From positions 1-64,000 of the forward strand of contig SVSI01000001.1 in assembly GCA_015064385.1 (NCBI GenBank): 64,000 nucleotides of DNA, given 5' to 3'. Shown piece after piece: positions 7,270-15,883 of the stretch (position 1 is its first letter; each line of letters opens with the position of its first letter). The DNA comes from Oscillospiraceae bacterium (GTDB lineage: Bacteria; Bacillota; Clostridia; Oscillospirales; CAG-272). The notes under the pieces were generated by a model. It was given only the letters and a program-made list of their open reading frames with translations, made no database searches and had not been told where the DNA came from. A program made the position numbers and the translations under genes.

Positions 7270-9441
7270 GTGGAAATTACTGCAAGAATCGCAAAAGAGC
7301 TCGGAATCAGCGAAAAAAGAGTTATCGACACGGTAGCACTCATTGACGAAGGAAATACCATTCCCTTCATCGCGCGTTACAGAAAAGAGGTGACGGGCGC
7401 GCTCGACGATCAGGTACTTCGTACGCTGGACGAGCGTCTCAAATATCTTCGCAACCTTGAGGAGCAGAGAGAAAAGGTGCGCGCGTCGATAGAAACGCTC
7501 GGGTTTATGACCGAAGAGATCTCAAAAGCGCTCGACGAGGCGGAAACTCTTACCGAAATTGACGATATTTACCGTCCCTACCGTCCGAAGCGTAAAACGC
7601 GCGCGTCGGTTGCAAAGGAAAAGGGACTTGGACCTCTTGCAGAGGCGATCTACGCGCAGGATGGCGGAGTGCCCGCCGAGATGGCGCAGGAATATATAAA
7701 CGAGGAGCTCGGTGTAGCGAGCGTTGAGGACGCTCTTGCGGGTGCCTCCGACATTATCGCAGAGATCATCTCGGACGATGCAGAGCTTCGCAAGCGCCTG
7801 CGCTACGTTTGCTTTATGAACGGCAAGATCTCGTCCTGTCCTGCCAAAGCACCTGCAGATGGCGAGGAAAAGGCAGATCTTGGAGTTTACGCTATGTACG
7901 AGAGCTTCTGCGAGCCGCTTAACAAGATCGCGGGACACAGAGTGCTTGCTCTCAACCGCGGAGAAAACGAAGAAATACTCAAGGTTACCGTTGAATTTGA
8001 GCGCGCAAAGGCGATGAACATCGTTCGTACTCTTCACGTCAAGGGTAGTGGAGAGTGCTCTGATTTTGTGTCCCTTGCGGCAGAGGATTCCTACGACCGT
8101 CTTATATTCCCCTCACTTGAAAGGGAAATGAGAACGACTCTTACCGACAGTGCGAACGAGTCGGCAATAAAGGTGTTCTCCCTTAATCTCAATCAGCTTC
8201 TTATGCAGCCGCCCGTTAAAAACAAGGTTACTCTCGGACTTGACCCGGGATACCGCATGGGCTGTAAGGTTGCAGTAGTTGACGGCATCGGAAAGGTGCT
8301 TGATACGGCAGTTATATACCCCGTACCCCCGTTTAACAAGATAGACGAGGCAAAAGTCAAGATAAAGTCGCTCATTAAAAAGTACGGCGTTGAGATAATT
8401 GCTATCGGAAACGGAACGGCTTCGCACGAGACAGAGGTCTTTGCGGCGGACGTTATCCGTGAGGTCGGCGGCGGAGTTGCTTATATGGTAGTCAGCGAGG
8501 CGGGAGCGTCGGTATATTCGGCGTCCAAGCTCGCGGCGGACGAATTCCCCGACTACGACGTAAATCTGCGTTCGGCAGTTTCTATCGCGAGACGTCTGCA
8601 GGATCCTCTTGCAGAGCTCGTTAAGATCGATCCGAAGGCGATCGGTGTCGGACAGTATCAGCACGATATGCCGCAGAATCGTCTTTCCGAGGCGCTTGAC
8701 GGTGTAGTAGAATCGGCGGTTAACCGCGTCGGCGTTGACCTTAATACTGCGTCCGTGCCCCTTCTTTCGAGAGTTGCGGGTGTAAACTCGACCGTTGCCA
8801 AAAATATAGTTGCGTACAGAGAGGAAAACGGCGAATTTGCATCGCGCGCCGAGCTTAAAAAGGTTCCTAAGCTCGGACCGAAGGCGTTCGAGCAGTGCGC
8901 GGGCTTCCTTCGCGTTCACGGCGGACGTAATTTCCTTGACAACACCGCCGTTCACCCCGAAAGCTACGCGGCGGCAAAGGAGCTTCTTGAAAAGCTCGGA
9001 TACAGCGCAGACGACGTAAAGAAAAACCGCATTTCTGCGGATATTAACGATAAAATATCGGCTATCGGCAAGGAAAAGCTCGCAAACGAGCTTGGCATCG
9101 GCGTTCCCACGCTTGACGATATCGTTGCAGAGCTTTGCCGTCCCGGACGCGACCCCCGTGACGAGCTTCCCCCGCCTATGCTCCGTACCGACGTGCTCGG
9201 TATCGAGAGTCTTAAGGAGGGCATGGAGCTGACCGGCACCGTAAGAAACGTAACCGATTTCGGTGCGTTTGTGGATATCGGCGTTCATCAGGACGGACTC
9301 GTGCACATCTCACAGCTCGGCGGAAAGTTCGTTAAGCATCCGCTTGAGGTTGTCAGCGTCGGCGATATCGTTACCGTTTGGGTACTTGCCGTTGACGTTA
9401 AAAAGGGAAGAATATCCCTCACTATGAGAAAACCCAGGTGA
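7270..9441 (+). CDS. tex: Tex-family RNA-binding transcription accessory protein
   Basis: About 723 residues from GTG 7270. The frame is open from ATG 7174, but that ATG sits at the predicted transcription start and the extra residues translate the palindrome; family members start with the equivalent of EITARIAKELGI. Domains in order: N-terminal helical region with the hallmark EGNTIPFIARYRKE, a YqgF/RNase H-like domain from about residue 320 (LGLDPGYRMG), a helix-hairpin-helix pair near 490-560, and a C-terminal S1 domain from about 650 (GTVRNVTDFGAFVDIG). Tex binds RNA/DNA and influences transcription termination and stress responses. The gene's stop codon lies inside the first palindrome at 9438. 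Confidence 0.95.
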   Translation: MEITARIAKELGISEKRVIDTVALIDEGNTIPFIARYRKEVTGALDDQVLRTLDERLKYLRNLEEQREKVRASIETLGFMTEEISKALDEAETLTEIDDIYRPYRPKRKTRASVAKEKGLGPLAEAIYAQDGGVPAEMAQEYINEELGVASVEDALAGASDIIAEIISDDAELRKRLRYVCFMNGKISSCPAKAPADGEEKADLGVYAMYESFCEPLNKIAGHRVLALNRGENEEILKVTVEFERAKAMNIVRTLHVKGSGECSDFVSLAAEDSYDRLIFPSLEREMRTTLTDSANESAIKVFSLNLNQLLMQPPVKNKVTLGLDPGYRMGCKVAVVDGIGKVLDTAVIYPVPPFNKIDEAKVKIKSLIKKYGVEIIAIGNGTASHETEVFAADVIREVGGGVAYMVVSEAGASVYSASKLAADEFPDYDVNLRSAVSIARRLQDPLAELVKIDPKAIGVGQYQHDMPQNRLSEALDGVVESAVNRVGVDLNTASVPLLSRVAGVNSTVAKNIVAYREENGEFASRAELKKVPKLGPKAFEQCAGFLRVHGGRNFLDNTAVHPESYAAAKELLEKLGYSADDVKKNRISADINDKISAIGKEKLANELGIGVPTLDDIVAELCRPGRDPRDELPPPMLRTDVLGIESLKEGMELTGTVRNVTDFGAFVDIGVHQDGLVHISQLGGKFVKHPLEVVSVGDIVTVWVLAVDVKKGRISLTMRKPR

Positions 9442-9602
9442 AAACCTTTTTGGGAAAAAGGTTTTCACGCTTTCCAAAACTTTACTTACGTGAGACAACT
9501 TTTTGAAAAAAGTTTTCTCACACTCTTTCAAAAACTTTACTTAAAAAGTTTTATTAAGGTTTTTGGGAAGGTTTGGAAACCCTTTTGCAAAAGGGTTTCC
9601 AA
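9438..9602. repeat. Three tandem palindromic elements between tex and the carrier gene
   Basis: Hairpins at 9438-9468 (GTGAAAACC.../GGTTTTCAC), 9490-9521 (GTGAGAcAAC.../GTTtTCTCAC) and 9573-9602 (TTGGAAACCC.../GGGTTTCCAA). They are separated by variants of CTTTCAAAAACTTTACTT. The first overlaps the tex stop and may act as its terminator. Confidence 0.8.
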
Positions 9603-9619
9603 GAAAAAAAGGAGTAAAA

Positions 9620-10558
9620 ATGATAGACATTCTCGCGCTGTGTCAGCGCATAGGGCTGATGTTCGCTATGATGGCGGTCGGCTTTATAATGAAAAAAATC
9701 AAATTCGGCGGAGACAAGCTTCCTGCCGAGCTTTCAAACCTTATACTTTATTTCGCACAGCCCGCGCTGATAATAAACACGTATATCCGCGCTTACGATC
9801 CGAGTGTAATTAAGGGCGCGGCGTGGGTGTTCGGCATCTCTCTCGTTTATCACGGAATAATCTTTGCGCTTTCACTCTGCTTTTTCAAAAAAGCACCGGA
9901 AGAGAAGAAAAAGGTTTACAGATACGGTATGCTCTTCTCAAACGCATCGTTTTTGGGAATACCGCTCGTGCAGTCGGTAGCGGGAGATATTGCGGTACTC
10001 TACGTTTGCGTGTTCGTTATTGCTTTTAATCTTTACGCGTGGTCGATAGGATGCTATATCTACACGGGCGACAGAAAATATATGTCGGTCAAAAAGATGT
10101 TTATAAATCCCGCCACCGTGCCGACCTATATCGGATTTATCTTCTTTTTCACCCCGCTTGACAGCGTAGTTCCCTCGTTTGTGACCGAGTTTCTCGGATA
10201 CCTTTCCGACCTCGTAGTTCCGCTTTCAATGATAATCGTGGGACTTCGCTTTGCCGATCTGAAGCTGAGGAGCGCGTTCAACGATAAGCATCTGCCTACG
10301 GCACTCGCGCTCAGACTGCTCGTAGCGCCCTGCGTGATCTTCGTGCTCACCGGAATACTTAAGCTCTGCGGCGTCGTGCTGTCAAACGACGTTGCGGTAA
10401 CCCTCCTTATCTGCTCGTCAACCCCGGTTGCGGTTTACGCAAGCATGATGGCGGAAAAATTCGGCGGAGACGCCGTAACGGCGGGCAAATACGTTGCCGT
10501 TTCAACGCTCTTTTCGCTGATAACTATACCTCTTGCATCCCTTTTACTTCTTATTTGA
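9620..10558 (+). CDS. AEC (auxin efflux carrier) family transporter
   Basis: 312 residues from ATG 9620, chosen because GGAG at 9611-9614 is correctly spaced; upstream frame residues translate a palindrome. About ten hydrophobic segments in two halves, with the helix-breaking motifs of the family (NLILYFAQPALI, SNASFLGIPL, and the mirrored ICSSTPVAVYASMMAEKFGGD near the C-terminus). AEC proteins are secondary carriers in the plasma membrane, typically for organic anions such as malate or malonate; the substrate here cannot be told. It precedes hemZ by 13 bases and may be co-transcribed with it. Confidence 0.88.
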   Translation: MIDILALCQRIGLMFAMMAVGFIMKKIKFGGDKLPAELSNLILYFAQPALIINTYIRAYDPSVIKGAAWVFGISLVYHGIIFALSLCFFKKAPEEKKKVYRYGMLFSNASFLGIPLVQSVAGDIAVLYVCVFVIAFNLYAWSIGCYIYTGDRKYMSVKKMFINPATVPTYIGFIFFFTPLDSVVPSFVTEFLGYLSDLVVPLSMIIVGLRFADLKLRSAFNDKHLPTALALRLLVAPCVIFVLTGILKLCGVVLSNDVAVTLLICSSTPVAVYASMMAEKFGGDAVTAGKYVAVSTLFSLITIPLASLLLLI

Positions 10559-10571
10559 AAGGTTTTGTAAA

Positions 10572-12092
10572 ATGAAGCTGATAATTAACGGAAACATAAG
10601 CCCGTATTACGTGCAGACGCTTTGTCTCATCTTTTTTCCCGGATCGAAATTCTCGGAAAGCGAAGAGGTGACCGATGAGGTCCCCGTAGTTACGGTGAAT
10701 CTTGAGGAAACCGAGGACGCACTTTCTGCCGTTGCACAGATAAAGCTCGGCGATACCTTTGCCGTTGGCAAATGCAGCGAGCTGAAAAGAAAGAAGAGAA
10801 CCTACGTTGATCTTTCAAAGGTCGTCGTGGGCAAAGCGCTTTTCGAGGCGGGAACCAACTTTTTCGCATATACTCCTTCGTGGGGAATCCTTACGGGCAT
10901 ACGTCCGTCCAAGATAGCAAGAAAAATATACGATGAGGGATATGACGGTGCGCAGATAAGAAAAATTCTGCGCAACGAATACCTGCTCAGTAACAAAAAG
11001 GCGGCGCTGCTTACAAGTATAACGCTCAACGAGGCGAAAATTATCGAAGAGCTTTCAAAAGACAGCTGTAGCTTGTACATCTCTATTCCTTTTTGTCCAA
11101 CCAGATGTGCGTATTGCTCGTTTATCTCGTTTGCCACCAAGCGTCTTCTGTCAATGATACCCGAATATCTCGAGCGCCTTTTGCTTGATCTTGACGGTGT
11201 TTTTGAGATAATAAAGGAGCGCGGGCTGAAACTCTCCACAATATATATAGGTGGAGGCACGCCCACGACGCTCAGCGCCGCACAGCTCGACACTCTTCTC
11301 TCGAAGATCGAAGAAAACGTTGACGTTACCATGCTCGAGGAGTACACTCTTGAGGCGGGGCGCCCCGATACCATCGATCCCGAAAAGATAAGAGTGATAA
11401 AGGAACACGGAGTAACGAGAATAAGCATCAATCCGCAAACTCTTAACGATACCGTTCTTGATGGAATAGGCAGACGTCACACGGCGGCGGATTTCTTCCG
11501 CGCGTTTGAGATGGCGAGAGAGGGCGGAATACAGCAGATAAACACCGACCTTATAGCGGGACTTCCCAGCGAGGGATACAGAAGCTTCTCAAAGTCGGTG
11601 GACGAGGTTCTTGCGCTCCGTCCCGAAAACTTTACCGTTCATACCTTCTGTGTGAAAAAGGCGGCGGACGTTGCCAAGCAGGGCGGAGACGTTTATTCCG
11701 CGCCCGGCGGAGACGTTCTTAAGAGCGTTGACTATTCACAGCTTCGTGCAAAGAGCAGCGGATATATTCCGTACTATCTGTACAAGCAAAAGAACACGGT
11801 CGGAAATCTCGAAAACGTCGGATTTGCGCTTCCCGGATGCGAGGGTAAATATAACATTTACATAATGGAAGAGCTCCAGACGATATTTGCCGTGGGTGCG
11901 GGATCGGTTACTAAGATGGTTGACCGCGAGCACAATATGATAGAGAGATATTTTATGCCGAAATATCCTTACGAATATCTTGCAAAGGACAACAGCGAGA
12001 CCATTCGCAAAGAATATTTCTCAAAAATACGCGATTTTTATTCCCGACTTGACGCACTTCGTGCAAACGGAGAAAACGGCGAGAATAATTAA
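10572..12092 (+). CDS. hemZ: HemZ-type coproporphyrinogen III dehydrogenase-like radical SAM protein
   Basis: 506 residues from ATG 10572 (GAAAGG ten bases upstream). The N-terminal about 160 residues are the HemZ-specific extension; then the radical SAM core with CPTRCAYC (Cys175, Cys179, Cys182) for the 4Fe-4S cluster, GGGTPT, the HemN-like 'RISINPQTLND' strand and 'GLPSEG'. The C-terminal region follows HemN/HemW lines. HemZ is described as an oxygen-independent coproporphyrinogen III dehydrogenase-like enzyme, but no other haem gene is visible in the window, so the substrate is uncertain. Cytoplasmic. Confidence 0.9.
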   Translation: MKLIINGNISPYYVQTLCLIFFPGSKFSESEEVTDEVPVVTVNLEETEDALSAVAQIKLGDTFAVGKCSELKRKKRTYVDLSKVVVGKALFEAGTNFFAYTPSWGILTGIRPSKIARKIYDEGYDGAQIRKILRNEYLLSNKKAALLTSITLNEAKIIEELSKDSCSLYISIPFCPTRCAYCSFISFATKRLLSMIPEYLERLLLDLDGVFEIIKERGLKLSTIYIGGGTPTTLSAAQLDTLLSKIEENVDVTMLEEYTLEAGRPDTIDPEKIRVIKEHGVTRISINPQTLNDTVLDGIGRRHTAADFFRAFEMAREGGIQQINTDLIAGLPSEGYRSFSKSVDEVLALRPENFTVHTFCVKKAADVAKQGGDVYSAPGGDVLKSVDYSQLRAKSSGYIPYYLYKQKNTVGNLENVGFALPGCEGKYNIYIMEELQTIFAVGAGSVTKMVDREHNMIERYFMPKYPYEYLAKDNSETIRKEYFSKIRDFYSRLDALRANGENGENN

Positions 12093-12172
12093 CGCTCCGG
12101 CAGGAATATAAATAAAAAAGTAAACAAAAAACAGGACGTCATTCTCTACAAAAAAGGCGGTGACCGACTGTT

Positions 12173-13843
12173 TTGAACACGTCAAAAAAGAAAAAAGGAC
12201 TCCTTTCGGGCGCGCTTGCGCTTGCCATGGCAGGTCTTGCCGTAAAGGTAATCGGACTTATATACAAAATACCTCTGACCAATCTGATAAAAAGCGAGGG
12301 AATGGGGTATTTTAACTCGGCTTACACGATATACACCTTTTTCTATATGGTGTCAACCGCAGGACTGCCCGTAGCGATCTCGCTTTTGATATCAAGTGCA
12401 CGCTCTGTCGGAAACAGACCGAGAGTAAAAAAGATCTTTCTGGTCTCGGGAGTGACCTTTTTTACAGTCGGCACGCTCGGATCGCTCGGAATGTTCTTTT
12501 TTGCAGACTTTTTCGCAAAGATTCTCGGAAACGAGCCGGCGGCGCTTTCGATAAAAGCCATTTCGCCCACACTCTTTTTTGTGAGCGTGATAAGCGTCTT
12601 GCGCGGATATTTTCAAGGACATCAGTATATGCTTCCGACCGCGATCTCGCAAATAGCCGAGGCGGCAGGAAAACTCGGATTTGGAATGTTCTTTGCACTG
12701 TGTGCCATAAAAAAGGGAGAAAGCTACGAGGCGGCGGCGTCAGGCGCAGCACTCGGACTTTCGATCGGTATGGGAATCGCGCTTCTTTGTCTCGTCATTA
12801 TGGCACTGTTTTTCAGGAGCGAAAAATATTACGAGCAGGTTTTTGATACCCTTCCTGCGGGTAGTACGCTCTCGATAATGAAGGGAGTGGCGTGTGCGGC
12901 TTTACCTATCACGCTTTCCGCGTCCGTTCTCAGTATGTCGGGCACGCTCGACCTTATAACGGTCATGCGTACGCTGAAGAAAATAGGGCTCAGCGCGGCG
13001 GCGGCAAACGCTGCTTACGGCAATTACAGCGCACTTGCGCTTCCGATGCTCAATTTGCCGATAGTATTTATAACGCCGATAGCCAACACCGTCGTTCCGT
13101 ACATTGCGGGACTTATCTCGAAAAAAGACGAAAAAAAGGTGGCGTCCTCGGTCTCTGTCTCAATGCGCCTTTGCGCGCTCATATCTTTTCCGTGCGCGCT
13201 CGGACTTTGCGCGCTCGCGCTGCCGATACTCAGCATGCTTTTTGATGACTTTCTTGCACAAAGTGCGGCTCCGCTTTTACAGCTTCTTGCACCGTCCGTG
13301 GTGTTTTTATCGTTTGCAACGGTAACGAACGCCCTCCTGCAGGCACTCGGAAAACCCATGATCCCGGTTTTGTCAATGTTTGCGGGTGCGGGAATTAAAA
13401 TGATATCGGGTCCGATACTAATAAAGCGCTTTGCGGTGAGCGGAGCGCCGATGAGCACGTTTTTGTGCTATTTTACCGTGTGTTTCATCAATTTTGCGTT
13501 TATTTATAAGCGTATAGGCGAGAGACCTCGGCTGGCAAAAAACTTTGCTTCTCCGCTGTTTTCGTCACTCGCGTGTGCGCTTGCCGCGGCGTGTACGTAC
13601 TCTTCTCTTTGCGGGCGTGTCCACCTAACGCTCTCGTGCGGTATCTCGATAACCGTTGCGGCGGCGGTGTACGTTTTACTGATAATTTTAACGCGTTATC
13701 TTAATTCAGAAGACCTTCTTGCGCTCTTTCCAAGCGAAAAAGCGCTTAAAATAAGTCAAAAGATCGGATTTTTGAAAATATCGAAAGGAAGTACCGATAA
13801 AAATGAACGAAATAGAAATTTTGAAAGAAAAAAACGAGCATAA
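12173..13843 (+). CDS. SpoVB/YabM-type MOP-superfamily lipid flippase
   Basis: 556 residues with twelve to fourteen membrane segments; N-terminal pattern LAVKVIGLIYKIPLTNLIK followed by GMGYFNSAYTIYTF is diagnostic of the SpoVB/MurJ-like MOP branch, and FQGHQYMLPTA follows. It probably exports polysaccharide or peptidoglycan lipid-linked precursors, in sporulation or vegetative growth. Start is TTG 12173, supported by AAGGCGGTGA about 10 bases upstream. Its 3' end overlaps mazG by 41 bases. In B. subtilis the corresponding gene (yabM) opens the same yabM-mazG-yabO-yabP-yabQ-divIC order, so synteny supports the call. Confidence 0.88.
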   Translation: MNTSKKKKGLLSGALALAMAGLAVKVIGLIYKIPLTNLIKSEGMGYFNSAYTIYTFFYMVSTAGLPVAISLLISSARSVGNRPRVKKIFLVSGVTFFTVGTLGSLGMFFFADFFAKILGNEPAALSIKAISPTLFFVSVISVLRGYFQGHQYMLPTAISQIAEAAGKLGFGMFFALCAIKKGESYEAAASGAALGLSIGMGIALLCLVIMALFFRSEKYYEQVFDTLPAGSTLSIMKGVACAALPITLSASVLSMSGTLDLITVMRTLKKIGLSAAAANAAYGNYSALALPMLNLPIVFITPIANTVVPYIAGLISKKDEKKVASSVSVSMRLCALISFPCALGLCALALPILSMLFDDFLAQSAAPLLQLLAPSVVFLSFATVTNALLQALGKPMIPVLSMFAGAGIKMISGPILIKRFAVSGAPMSTFLCYFTVCFINFAFIYKRIGERPRLAKNFASPLFSSLACALAAACTYSSLCGRVHLTLSCGISITVAAAVYVLLIILTRYLNSEDLLALFPSEKALKISQKIGFLKISKGSTDKNERNRNFERKKRA

Positions 13844-14453
13844 AATAGGGGACCTCGTTGATATAATGAGAATTCTGCGCTCGGAGGGCGGTTGTCCTTG
13901 GGACAGAGAGCAGACTCATGAAACGATAAGAAAAAATCTTATCGAGGAGACCTACGAGGTGGTTGAGGCGATAGATACCAAGAACACGGCTCTGCTCCGT
14001 GAGGAGCTCGGAGATCTGCTTTTGCAGGTCGTTTTCCACGCAAGAATAGCACAGGAGAACGGAGAGTTCGATTTTGACGACGTTTGTAACGACATTTGTA
14101 AAAAGCTGATAATACGTCATCCCCATATATTCTCGGACGTTGAGGCGGACACCTCCGAAAAGGTGCTTGAGAATTGGGATAAGATAAAAATGCGCGAAAA
14201 GAGCCAGAAAACTCCCGTGGAGTCTATGGACAGCGTTGCAAGAACGCTCCCTGCTCTTATGCGCGCAGAAAAGCTTGCCTCGAAAGCGGCAAAGTCGGGA
14301 CTTGACAAGCGAACTCTTGAAGAAAAGGTCGGCGAGCTTCTCCTGCTTACCGCATCAATATGCAAGGAGTGCGATATAGACGGCGAAAAAGCTCTTTACG
14401 ACGCGTGCGAAAAGATGATAGAGGACAAAAAGAGAGAGGAAAACTCCAAATAA
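13803..14453 (+). CDS. mazG: MazG nucleoside triphosphate pyrophosphohydrolase
   Basis: 216 residues. A single full MazG domain with CPWDREQTHETI, the metal-binding EETYEVVEAI and EELGDLLLQVVFH, and the second-half KLIIRHPHIFSD motif. It hydrolyses NTPs or dNTPs to monophosphates plus pyrophosphate and is thought to clear aberrant or signalling nucleotides. It corresponds to the C-terminal part of B. subtilis YabN; the N-terminal methyltransferase-like domain of YabN is missing. It begins 41 bases inside the flippase gene, with GGAAG about a dozen bases before the ATG. Confidence 0.95.
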   Translation: MNEIEILKEKNEHKIGDLVDIMRILRSEGGCPWDREQTHETIRKNLIEETYEVVEAIDTKNTALLREELGDLLLQVVFHARIAQENGEFDFDDVCNDICKKLIIRHPHIFSDVEADTSEKVLENWDKIKMREKSQKTPVESMDSVARTLPALMRAEKLASKAAKSGLDKRTLEEKVGELLLLTASICKECDIDGEKALYDACEKMIEDKKREENSK

Positions 14454-14457
14454 TATT

Positions 14458-14700
14458 ATGAGAATAGATAAATTTCTTAAGGTTTCGCGTATAATCAAGC
14501 GAAGAACTGTGGCAAACGACGCTTGTGACGGCGAGCACGTCGTGGTCAACGGCAGACAGGTGAAGGCGTCCTATCAGGTGAAAAAGGGCGATATCGTTGA
14601 GATAATGTTCGGTGCGAGAACCTTAAAATTCGAGGTACTTGACGTCCGCGAAAACGTACCCAAAAACGAAGCGGACACGATGTACAAAATAATGATCTGA
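14458..14700 (+). CDS. rqcP: S4-domain ribosome-quality-control factor RqcP (YabO)
   Basis: 80 residues, one S4 RNA-binding domain: MRIDKFLKVSRIIKRR, then GHVVVNG-like strand (EHVVVNGRQVKAS) and a GDIVEI turn. Length and position match YabO/RqcP, which binds stalled 50S subunits and helps RqcH add Ala tails. No RqcH gene is in the window. Four bases follow the mazG stop, so it is co-transcribed. An Hsp15-like role is the alternative, but synteny favours RqcP. Confidence 0.9.
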   Translation: MRIDKFLKVSRIIKRRTVANDACDGEHVVVNGRQVKASYQVKKGDIVEIMFGARTLKFEVLDVRENVPKNEADTMYKIMI

Positions 14701-14770
14701 TTTTAACATATTTTGCGCTGCTCCCGAATAAAATTAAGCAGTCAAACGCTTTTTTGAGGGAGGCACGAAA

Positions 14771-15064
14771 ATGAACAGAGCAGAAAACGGCGCATCGAAA
14801 AGCTCGCGCGCGGTCATAGAAAACAGACGGGAGCTCTCCCTTGCGGGAATAGAAAACATCGTCAGCTTTGACGAGGGGCTCGTTGTTCTCGAATCCATTG
14901 ACGCCGTCGTTACGGTTGACGGAAAGGATCTCCAGATAACGAAAATGGATACGGACAGCGGCGAGGTCGTGATCACGGGAATTGTGAACGGCCTTGTATA
15001 TTCGGATAAAAGGGGCAAAGCAAAGCGCTTTGGTGGACTTTTCGGGCAGGGAAGACGGCAGTGA
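14771..15064 (+). CDS. yabP: Sporulation protein YabP
   Basis: 97 residues; YabP/YqfC-type beta-rich domain with ENRRELSLAGIENIVSFDE and VVITGIVNGLVY. In B. subtilis it is a mother-cell sporulation protein made under sigma-E. GAGGGAGG at 14756-14763 precedes the ATG. A 70-base gap from rqcP, the only sizeable one in this block, could hold a separate promoter. The gene ends in a GTGA overlap with yabQ. Its presence indicates an endospore-forming host or a recent descendant of one. Confidence 0.93.
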   Translation: MNRAENGASKSSRAVIENRRELSLAGIENIVSFDEGLVVLESIDAVVTVDGKDLQITKMDTDSGEVVITGIVNGLVYSDKRGKAKRFGGLFGQGRRQ

Positions 15065-15591
15065 GCGGGGAATTATCGCAGTCCTCGCTTGCTCTTATGC
15101 TTCTTTTGTCGGTCGCTCTCGGATTTGTGGGAGCGCTTGTTTACGACGTTTTCCGTATTCGCAGAAGAGCGATAAAGATCCCGATACTTCCGCATTTTGA
15201 GGACTTTTTATTTATGCTCGCCTTCGGTGCGGTAATGACCGTTATTTTGTACATACAAAATAGCGGGCGCCTGCGCTGGTTTAACTTTGCAGGCGCGCTC
15301 GGCGGACTTTATCTTTACCGTAAAACGCTCGGGCGTCCTATTATGGCGGCGGCGGATAAGATCATAAGCTTTGTGAGATTTCTTGTTCGAAAGTTCGTTT
15401 TGCCACCGATAAGAGCGGTGAAAAATACGGTAAAACGAGTGGCTTCAAAGGTTTATACGACAGTTTGGCTGTGTATCAGGAGAAAAAGCACGAAAAGATA
15501 TGTTCGCGCCTTCACCGAGTCAGCGCTTTGCGCGTTCGGTGACGGTAGTGTCAAGATAAAAGAAAACAAAAGAAAGAGGAAAAACAAATGA
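15061..15591 (+). CDS. yabQ: Spore cortex protein YabQ
   Basis: 176 residues starting at GTG in the overlap with the yabP stop. The N-terminal half has three or four membrane helices (LMLLLSVALGFVGALVYD, then FLFMLAFGAVMTVILY and FNFAGALGGLYLY); the C-terminal half is strongly basic and ends in a Lys/Arg run. YabQ is a mother-cell membrane protein needed for spore cortex formation in B. subtilis. It overlaps divIC by the ATGA stop-start. Confidence 0.92.
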   Translation: MSGELSQSSLALMLLLSVALGFVGALVYDVFRIRRRAIKIPILPHFEDFLFMLAFGAVMTVILYIQNSGRLRWFNFAGALGGLYLYRKTLGRPIMAAADKIISFVRFLVRKFVLPPIRAVKNTVKRVASKVYTTVWLCIRRKSTKRYVRAFTESALCAFGDGSVKIKENKRKRKNK

Positions 15592-15875
15592 AAAGAGGAA
15601 ATTTTTTCGTAGTACTTCTTTCCGCGCTCGTAGTCGTCGTGGCGATATTTTCTATCGTTTCACAACAGGCAAAGCTCAACGAGCTACGCCAAAAACAACA
15701 GGAGCTTGAGGAACTCGTTATCGAGTACAGGGATAAGGTTGACGGCTTGAAATACGAGCTTGAGCAAGAGGTAAACGAGGAATATATTGCGCGCGTTGCG
15801 AGAGAGCGTCTCGGATATTACAAGATCGGCGAAAAGATCTACACCCCGGGTGACGACGGAAAATACGGAAAGTAA
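15588..15875 (+). CDS. divIC: DivIC/FtsB-type septum formation initiator
   Basis: 95 residues: short basic N-terminus, one transmembrane helix (about 7-25), then a coiled coil of Gln/Glu/Leu heptads (KLNELRQKQQELEELV) and the family end 'EYIARVARERLGYYKIGEKIY'. It belongs to the FtsL-DivIB-DivIC divisome subcomplex with its C-terminus outside. Last gene of the block, ATGA-coupled to yabQ; the fumarase gene follows after 8 bases. Confidence 0.92.
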   Translation: MKRGNFFVVLLSALVVVVAIFSIVSQQAKLNELRQKQQELEELVIEYRDKVDGLKYELEQEVNEEYIARVARERLGYYKIGEKIYTPGDDGKYGK

Positions 15876-15883
15876 GGCGAAAA

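Noticed and set aside
8113..9306. 397-codon open frame on the minus strand
   Set aside because: Antisense shadow of tex with no recognisable domain.
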